From: Priapulus caudatus
Taxonomy: Eukaryota > Priapulida > Priapulimorpha > Priapulimorphida > Priapulidae
NCBI RefSeq assembly: GCF_000485595.1
Contig: NW_014578841.1
Location: forward strand, 10,538-47,831
Length of the DNA: 37,294 bases
Reading direction: 5' to 3'
Numbering within the stretch: position 1 is the stretch's first letter; every line of letters starts with the position of its first letter. The notes beneath the pieces are model-generated. The model made no database searches. It saw nothing but the letters and a program-made list of their open reading frames with translations, and was not told the DNA's origin. Below, piece after piece: positions 29,992 through 37,294 of this stretch. The translations under genes were made by a program, and so were the position numbers.

Positions 29992-30220
29992 ACGGGAAAT
30001 GCTATCCCCCGGGCGTGGAGGGACAGTCACGTGATACAGTTGACGTATACTTCAAAGTCCAAATCTTCCACAGAAAGATTCCACAGTCATACTTCCGTAC
30101 TAGACATGGCCTTATATCCCTAACCCTAACCCTAAACCTGATCCTAACCCTAACCCTAACACTATAAGTGCTGCCACATTTCGTACTGTCCGCTTCCACG
30201 CCCGGGTAGCATTTCACGCG
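29992..30220. mobile_element. MITE-like element with a telomere-like CCCTAA tract inside
   Basis: The left terminus CGGGAAATGCTATCCCCCGG continues GCGTGGAGGGACAGT. The right terminus reads ACTGTCCGCTTCCACGCCCG and continues GGTAGCATTTCACG. The ends are reverse complements over about 36 bp with small gaps. The interior of about 155 bp holds CCCTAACCCTAACCCTAAAC and, after a break, CCTAACCCTAACCCTAAC (about 30117-30163). No coding capacity beyond a chance frame. No clear target-site duplication. Confidence 0.7.
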
Positions 30221-31599
30221 GGATACTACGTGCTACCATAGTGCTACACTTCAAACTGCATACAGCGCCCCCTTCGTGCAACGTACTCCGGAAGTGAATT
30301 AGCCAGAGCAAGAGCGCGCCATCTGTCGTGGAGTTTGGCTACACGTATTGGGGGATCCTCTTATCATAGATTTATCCCTCTCTGCCACCTCTCTTTAGTC
30401 TGCCATTCATTCTCCCCCTCTCCATGCCTCTCCCTGTATATAATCGCTCTCTATATCTAAGGTATTTCCCCCTTCCACTCTATCTCGCACTCGTCTGTCT
30501 ATATTGACCTTGTCTTCGTCCTTATTTGTATATAATAACCGCCGTGTTTCTACTACCGGTTCTCCTCAGACTTTAGTCCGATAAAAATCAGAAATGTGCC
30601 CTCCTAGGGTTATACACTTGCTGCATTCATCATTCATCTAGCTGGTAATGATATGGGTTTGACAGCCCACGTTGTTACGTGTCGTGCATGAAGTGCTAGC
30701 GACGTAGTACGCCATTAATTTCTAGTTTCTAGTTCGCTCGATCTGACGGATCTACGACGCGCTACAGTAGCGACACCTGCAGCTGACAGGGAGAAGTGTG
30801 TCGAACCTTATACATATCTAAGAGCAGAATTGATATTACCCGCAGCCGGCAGTATATTACCCGCGGCATACGCGTGCTATATATAAGCAAACTCAACATG
30901 ACGTACATGTTATCAGGGGTGTACCCGGATGTTATCAACGAATTAGTGAAAGGTAGTCTTCTATAACGTGATCGCCTGCGCGCACATGACATGTACATGT
31001 GACTATATGATCCCGACATGTGATTTCTTCTCCGTATCTTTCCCTTGGAGTTTTCCATCGTCTTCATGCCTTCGTTAGGTTTTCTGCGTGCATTATTATT
31101 TTGCGCAAGGCACTCTTTAACAAACCATTTTAGCTTTTTCCCTTAGTTAATTAGTCCATGTTCACTGTTCATTTAGGAAGGAAGGTCAAACTGTGGCATT
31201 TCGTATAATTTCAACTCGTTGCTTCTATATTATGAATTTTCAATAATTTGCTCTTCTGCGCATGATAATTATTTCCCCGTCGGAACCGCTATCTACATTT
31301 TTAGTTCGGACTCAATCATACTCGTTATAACCTTTCCTCATATCATTAATTAAATCCCCTAGGTAGTAATATTGGTGCATTTTTTGATTAACTTGGTTGC
31401 CTATTAAAATTCTCTATCCTTTCTTTTGTTTGTGGATTTTATAACCATTGTAGTTATGTTTTGTTCATTATTGAATTTAATTTTTTGATTCAGTTCTATA
31501 TTTCTGGAAATTGACTGAGGCAATTTTTGTTTTACGTTTTATAAATCTCCAATTCCTACAATTACGTCAATATATAATCATTGTCATCTCTAACACTAC
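30221..31599. other. Noncoding, AT-rich toward the right
   Basis: 30350-30600 is pyrimidine-rich. From about 31070 to 31560 the sequence is T-rich and intron-like. The frame at 30762-31067 (minus) is unrecognised. No RNA gene or exon is seen. Confidence 0.45.
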
Positions 31600-32165
31600 A
31601 GACCATGTCCGCTGACGGCGCTTGTGGAGAGCGCCGCCGGCCTCTCGAATTTGCGCACGTCTCCCACTGGCGGACAGCGCTTCATACTTGAACATCGCCC
31701 GCGGTCGCGTGCGCATATTCCCGCGGAACTGCCGCGTCTTCATCCGCTGCGCCGCGCTTAGGATCAACAGCAAAGCTGTGCCACGAATCTGTATCCATGT
31801 CTCTCTGGATATATATATATATAAGTATATATTATATATATATATATATATAAGGATTCTAACATCTGGCACAGCTAGCTAACCTTAGACAGTTAACCAG
31901 CTCACATGGCGCCACGACATCGGAATTGCGAAGATTGCTCATTTAAGTGCACTGCGGTGAATCCAGAGAGCATGATACAAGAGTTGCGTGGCAACGCTTA
32001 GCTGTTGATCCATAAGCTCGGCGGGCGCGATGAGACGCGCAGTTCCGCGGAACACATGTGCATGCGACCGCGGGATGTGAAGTATGAAGCGCTGCCGCAG
32101 TGGAGACGTGCGGCCAAATTCGAGGCCCGGCGCACGTCTCGCACAGCGGTCCGCGAGGTCTGTCA
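31600..32165. repeat. Long inverted repeat, about 205-bp arms
   Basis: The left arm (31600-31809), read on the minus strand, aligns with the right arm (31962-32165). Shared landmarks are CCAGAGAG.CATG.ATACA, GCTGTTGATCC, GCAGTTCCGCGG, GCGACCGCGGG, AAGTATGAAGCGCTG and GAGACGTGCG..CAAATTCGAG. Identity looks near 75-80 percent with indels. The 150-bp spacer holds a (TA)n run (31810-31852). Both arms have open frames in several directions without a recognised domain; the arms may be two diverged copies of an element in opposite orientation. Confidence 0.75.
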
Positions 32166-34010
32166 GTTTTATGAAGAGTCACAATGCACGAACTTTGTCT
32201 AAATAAGAAGCTCTCACGGGCTAAATAAGAGCAATTATACCCACCTTTGATATTCTTGAACTTTAAGCCGATCAAAAGGCTTGTTTGGGCGGCTCCTCAT
32301 TATGCAAGATCCCTGCTTCCAATTGAAATGGCCCATGAAATTGGTCCAGTGAATTGTGTTTTTCGGTAACCCCCAAAGAAAATGTCTATCCTCTTACATG
32401 GACCCTTTTCGCCTGATCAATCACGCCTTCAGCGTCAACTTGAATAACAGATATGAAATTGTTGTTTGAGTTGTGCTCTTGACGATCACGTGCATTTGAC
32501 GTACAAGACTGTTGAAGCACAGGCATTGAACGTCTCAATAAAAATACATATTTCACCACAAATTTTTCCACAATGATCGACCCGCCTGTGTCCCAATAGT
32601 GGAACGTATGTGAAAGGGTTACAAGCCCTCTAGGACCTGAAGGTCCCGATAGAACCGTGAAGGCTAGGAGAAAGTCCAGATAGACCGAAGGTTCGCTAGA
32701 AACGCGCAGTTCTGTGCTCATAAGTGTAAAGATTCGTCATTTTCAGACATAATCGCCAGTGGCTACTGCGTCGGACCGGTCGCGACTAGCGCCTCGAGGA
32801 CCAGACTACGCATCCGGAAATGCCACTTACACGCACACGGGCTCTGCGCGACTACCGCGTACACGCGATGATATGGCCAACGGGACAACTCGCTCTCCCT
32901 CGCGTCTCCATCTGCCTCACACCGATGACTCTCACAACCCCACACACAGGTTGCCACAACAGCCGACACACATATCGCAGAACATCACACCACAGCCACT
33001 GCACCACAGATCACCGTCACGCGCGCAGGCGCCGCACGCCGCACGCTCGCACGCTTTCGCAATCGCAAACAAGCGCACCTGCGCGCGCGCAGGGCACACA
33101 CGCACAGCACACGCCAGGCACGCGTACAGCACGCGCGCTGAATACAGAGCATGTCACTTATCAAGTGGTTCTGTCAATGATGCTCGCAGCAGGCGACGCT
33201 TTTCAAGTTGCCTGACGTCGTCGGTAAGAAAATTGCAAATGAAAAAAAAGTAAGGTGGAAAACAAACAAAAATATGAACAGAGAGAATACGTGACTTCCA
33301 GTCATCATGGCTGGAAGCGAGTTCAACTGGTTTGCTGTACCAAAGACAGAGAAGGCAATACGTGGACTATTGCACACGCCTACTGGGGTTCCTTATGGCC
33401 TACTCTCGTCTCTACACGAGGCAACCTCGTCTTTTATAATTTAATCTAAACATTTCGCAAAGGAAGTCTGCAGCGTCACTGGGGTCCGTCTGATCAGCAT
33501 ATACAAGCAGTGAATGCTGCGTCCTGTGCAGAGGAGATAACCAACAGGCCCATTAGACGTCCTGTCAGGAAAATCGGGCGAGGCCAACAACAGGCGATAA
33601 AGCGGAAATATCAATATTTTTGTTTGCTCTAATGGATGTAAAAGGTTAGGTTTGGTCTCGGTATATCTAACAGGACCACAGCACAAGGTGTTTCCCATAG
33701 GGTTAAACTAGCACAACTACAATATTCGAATTTACGGGCAGTGAAATTGACATTCGGGCAAGTGAAAATTCAACCCAACTTGCCGCGAATGGGCAAGTGG
33801 TTCAAAAATTAATGTCGCAGGCCCTGTACTGCACGTTTAAAGGAAACGGCCATTTCATCTCTGCAAAAGAGCAGGGAGAAATCCGCGGTGAAGTGTCCAG
33901 CTAATACAAACCGGCGTTATCACTCGGCTGGTTGAGCCTGCGATCACAGTTATTAAGATTAACTTTTCGGCCTACCCGCCGGCAGACCCAGCGAGATTGC
34001 CAACACCTTA
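32166..34010. other. Noncoding, no gene recognised
   Basis: 32800-33140 is CG- and CA-rich, with long Arg/Thr/His frames that look compositional. A minus-strand frame at 33441-33698 begins MGNTLCCG, a plausible N-myristoylation and palmitoylation start, but it has no recognised continuation and no good donor site. Around 33720-33820 a short motif GGGCAAGTG is repeated. Confidence 0.45.
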
Positions 34011-34160
34011 ATAATAATAATAATAATCATAATCATCACTCATAATAATTTATAGATAATAACAACATAATAACATAAATAATAATCAATCACCGCTAAT
34101 GCCGTGATCGCACTCGGAAACAATAATAAATAATAATAACTGAATAATAATCAGGATGGC
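34011..34160. repeat. (AAT)n tract
   Basis: AATAATAAT runs with ATC and ACA interruptions at about 34009-34100, and again at about 34122-34150. Confidence 0.9.
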
Positions 34161-34885
34161 TTGAGAAATATGCCGTCAGATTTAAACGTAACGATAATGA
34201 TAGAACCATCATATCAGCCATAATGAATGATTATGATACGAAGGTGAACCTTGTCACACACACTCAGTATACGTTATTTTATATTAGTCATATAAAAACA
34301 GTAAACCTCCGAATAGCTCGCTCGCCATACCGTCTCGACGTGCGCATTCTAATTTTAGACAGAAAATATCTTTAACAGCCGCGCGAGCTAAGCCTGGCGT
34401 AATGAACGTTAATTTCACATCATGTTTTCATTCCAATAGAAACGCATCAGCCACTCTTCTCATTATTTTGTTACTGTTTTAGAGTCTGACATATAAAATC
34501 ATTTTCTAATGATTGGAAACCCAATTTCCCCGCGCGCTCGCTCCACAAATTAATAACATAAAATGTACGAGCAAGCATGTTTTTTTACTCATAATTATCG
34601 AAAAAGATTAAAATTATAATTGTCTGATGAACATTAAAAAGTCACGCCGTTCCTAACCGATCTTGCGTCGCTGTTGGACACCGCTTAGTGCCCCCCGTCT
34701 CACTCGTAGATTATATTTCAATTATAAAGGGCCTTAGAAAACGAAATGATAACAAAGCAAATCTACCCGTATTCCGCAAATAAAATCGTGAGTCGTTATC
34801 GTATGCATTAGTCATGTTGGCGCAACAACGAATAAATCAAATTACACTCAACACACAGTGACCGACACAATTATCTCCTCTGTTT
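34161..34885. other. AT-rich noncoding stretch
   Basis: A/T-rich sequence with very few open frames and no tandem structure, unusually plain for this window. No gene, RNA or exon is recognised. Confidence 0.45.
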
Positions 34886-35245
34886 TGTGTGGTGGTGTGT
34901 GTGGTGTTGCTGTGTGGTGTGTGTGGGCGTGTGACGGGTGCGTGTCGCGTGTGCGTGTGCCGTGTTTGTGTGTGCTGCTGGGTGTTGTGTGTGTGTGTGT
35001 GTGGTGTGTGTGTTGTGTGTGTGTGTGGATGTGTGTGTGTGTGTGCTGGTGTGTGGTATGTGTGCGATGTGTTACGCTGTGTGCGTGTGTGTGTGTGTGT
35101 TTGTGTGTCGTGTGGTGTGTTGGTGGTGTTGTGTGTGTGTAGATGTGATGAATAACGTGAGTGTCGGTCGTGCCTGATGGAAGTGATCGTTATGTGTGTG
35201 GGTGTGTGTGATTGTGTGTGTGTTGTGTTGTGTGCTGACCCGTAT
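34886..35245. repeat. Interrupted (GT)n array
   Basis: About 360 bp dominated by GTGTGT with frequent GGTG, GCG and TTG interruptions. The Cys/Val open frames are repeat translations. A short CA run follows at 35280-35292. Confidence 0.93.
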
Positions 35246-36640
35246 TAGTGGTTTTGTAAGCCTGAGAGGCCCAGCACAATCACACACACACCGAGACTCA
35301 AAGCATAATCTCCCCAATATCTTCATGATGAAATACTCATTCATTTGCGAGTGCCGCATGGCCTGATACCCCTGCATGTCCCAACTATACCGGTAGAACA
35401 TCTAACCAGTCGATACATACAGCCCCCCCAGCCCATCGCACACTCCTACACAGTCTCCTCACATCGGTCAGGCCCACACAACCCCCACACCGCCTCACCA
35501 CACCCCACCGTGTAACACAAGCGCTGCCTCCCTCTGCGCTCTGCACGCCACTGTCTGTGCATCGAGTTGTGTGCGTGCGCGTCGGCGCGTGTCTGTGTCC
35601 TCGTGTGTATAGTGTGCTGTGTGCGGGCGTGGTTCGTCACAAATTAACCGTTAAAGTATTTACTAAGATTTTATGAAATCTTCGTCTATCGACTCTTCGT
35701 CTATACGGGTTGACCCCACCCCCACGTTATGTGAAACATATAGCGGTTAGTATGCCCCCTACTTCTGTGACATATCCGTGACTACCCACTGACAGGCCCA
35801 GCCATACATCTGGTAACATCGAAAAATCCATCGCGCACATATAAAGAAATGCTGAGAAACTCACCCGAAAGCCGAGTTAATAATCGAGCAGAACTCCGAA
35901 CGTCGCCGTATCCGATATATCGAACGCTCGCCTCCGATATCGCAATTAGCGAGGCCCGCTAGAGGGACCAAGCAAAAAGCGCGCTGGGCAAGACCGTCAC
36001 CTACACCCAGCTACGTGTCACCAATGTGGGCTAACACAATCGAGTAGCGCGGTTAGGGATTTTCGGAATTATTTAATTTGAAGAAAAACTTCAATGTTCA
36101 ATTAATGACGCACTCGTTCACTTCCGCCAGCGAGTGAAAATGCCAAAAACTTTAAAAAAAAATCCAATAAATAAACCATAAATTTACGAAAATGTAATAT
36201 AAATGTGTACGATGTGTTATGGATTTGTTGTTGTTGTAATTTTTTCCATTGTTTACGAAAAGTAAACAGGCTAGCGAAAGACAGTAGGTGCAGTAACTGG
36301 TCACGTCGGTGACGCCCCATTCATGTCCATCAACGAAGAAGGCGGGGTTTATTCTGATTACGGAGATGCGAAAATGCAACCGAAGGACGTAACGCAGTGC
36401 GCTAAACAGTGTGTTATTTTCGTATTTGTGGCAAACTCTATCGTAGGAAACCGTTCTAACATAGCAGAATGCCCTAGTTCCTGAGATCGGCGATTTGGTG
36501 GTCCAATGGGTCCCCATCTTTAAAAATATCAGAGACTGGTGCGGCGTAGGCTGTGATTGGAAGACACAAAGTGTCAATCCTCGGCGCGTCTCGGCATCAT
36601 GGCCGCATCCCGTCTAGATGAAATCCACGTGTAGACGGCG
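35246..36640. other. Noncoding, no gene recognised
   Basis: 35410-35640 is C-rich and then GT/GC-rich. 35670-35705 has a repeated TTCGTCTAT. The minus-strand frame at 36152-36577 (141 codons) has no recognised domain and contains low-complexity Asn/Lys sequence near its end; I do not call it a gene. Confidence 0.45.
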
Positions 36641-36830
36641 GAAGAAAGGGGAAAAGAGGAAGAAAGGGAGAGGGGGAGAAAGAGAGGAGGAGAAGGAGAG
36701 AGGAAGGGGAAAGGGAGCGCAAGAGAGGGGAGCGATGTGGAAGACAGGAAGAGGAGATCTGCGAGAAGATACGGGCGGGGAGTAACACAGAGGGAAAAGA
36801 GAGAAAAAAGGGAATGACAGGAGAGAAATA
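36641..36830. repeat. GA-rich tract
   Basis: Imperfect GGGGAAAGGGAG/GAGAGGAAG purine-rich sequence. The Ser/Leu/Pro minus-strand frames are artefacts of this bias. Confidence 0.85.
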
Positions 36831-37010
36831 CGATATGCAGGATAGGCGAAATAGAAGAATTCAGGCATCACACACGTTTGTGCTTACCACCGCAAAAAGA
36901 AGCACATTTCTCGCCTTACCTCTGCACAGCGCATGTGACAGCATTTAGTCATTGTTATGCACGCGAACCGGAAGAAATCCGCACGGATTCTATAATAATT
37001 GGAAAATTGG

Positions 37011-37028
37011 AGTGTGTGTGTGTGTGTC

Positions 37029-37089
<61 letters not shown>

Positions 37090-37090
37090 G
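37011..37090. repeat. (GT)n microsatellite
   Basis: Nearly pure GT from about 37013 to 37088, broken once by GTCGCGTG near 37027, followed by CGCGCGCACG. Confidence 0.96.
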
Positions 37091-37094
37091 CGCG

Positions 37095-37246
37095 CGCACG
37101 CTCTCTTTCTCTTGTTCACGTTTTTTCGCACGCGTTCTCTCTCTTGTTTTCTCTTTTTCTCTTCCTCTATTTCTCGCGTTCTCTCGCTCACTTTCTCTAA
37201 ATCTCTCCCCCGCTCTCTCTGTCGTGCGCGCGCTGTCTCTGTCTTG

Positions 37247-37294
<48 letters not shown>
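37095..37294. repeat. (CT)n tract running off the right edge
   Basis: CT-rich with TTTCTC interruptions, becoming pure CT from about 37250 to the last base. The window ends inside the array, so its full length is unknown. Confidence 0.95.

Noticed and set aside
32759-33253. Arg/Thr/His-rich frames in the CG-rich stretch
   Set aside because: Open in multiple frames because of CA/CG composition; no recognisable protein family.
33441-33698. Minus-strand frame starting MGNTLCCG, a possible myristoylated first exon
   Set aside because: The start motif is attractive, but nothing after it is recognisable and I see no convincing donor site. Kept only as a possibility.
36152-36577. 141-codon minus-strand frame
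   Set aside because: No domain recognised, Asn/Lys low-complexity end, and no splice or promoter context; probably a chance frame.
1-37294. tRNA, rRNA or snRNA genes
   Set aside because: I looked for B-box (GGTTCRANNCC) and conserved rRNA words on both strands and saw no convincing match; a covariance-model search would settle this.

Overview
This window looks like intron-rich, microsatellite-dense genomic DNA from an animal. The only protein-coding gene I can recognise is a classical (Ca2+/diacylglycerol-dependent) protein kinase C, of the PKC-alpha/beta and Drosophila Pkc53E type. Its exons all lie on the minus strand. The C-terminal tail reads more like arthropod classical PKC than vertebrate PKC, and simple-sequence density is very high, so a protostome invertebrate, perhaps a crustacean, is my best guess. 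The species cannot be named from the sequence.

Six intact PKC exons are present, each open in frame, with an AG acceptor and a GT donor where one is expected, and with matching intron phases. They are C2 first part (18864-19020), C2 second part (20388-20625), V3 hinge plus glycine-rich loop (21369-21506), kinase hinge (14479-14570), end of kinase domain (16439-16579) and C-terminal tail with stop codon (6651-6803). Exons for the pseudosubstrate, C1 domains, catalytic lysine, HRD/DFG and activation loop were not found.

The order is abnormal. On the minus strand, exons should run N- to C-terminal from high to low coordinates. Instead, three consecutive exons (C2a, C2b, glycine loop) ascend in coordinate, and the hinge exon lies below the end-of-kinase exon. 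A simple inversion would also flip the exon strand, so this needs re-ordering, most likely scaffold misassembly.

Other evidence points to assembly trouble. There are two gaps of exactly 25 Ns (11442-11466 and 24166-24190). Each is flanked by indel-rich sequence that repeats cleaner sequence elsewhere in the window: 9740-11441 resembles 4563-6200, 12640-13685 resembles 3555-4560, 23780-24165 resembles 18780-19165, and parts of 24620-26090 resemble 21850-22830. One of these copies contains a frame-broken duplicate of a C2 exon.

Region by region: 1-3550 is minisatellites, AT tracts and unique noncoding DNA. 3555-6300 is the cleaner copy of the duplicated block. 6300-8380 holds the PKC tail exon, dinucleotide repeats and a foldback element. 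8380-14414 is low-quality repeat sequence around gap 1. 14415-23700 holds five PKC exons among intron-like DNA, short tandem repeats and a foldback element. 23780-26090 surrounds gap 2. 26100-37294 has no recognisable gene, but holds inverted-repeat elements, a telomere-like tract, an X-box palindrome and large GT, GA and CT arrays.

I see no operon, CRISPR array, confident tRNA or rRNA, or autonomous transposon gene. I did not find a novel biological system that I can defend. The most notable items are the exon-order paradox, an array of near-consensus RFX X-boxes at 1-240, and several MITE-like inverted-repeat elements.
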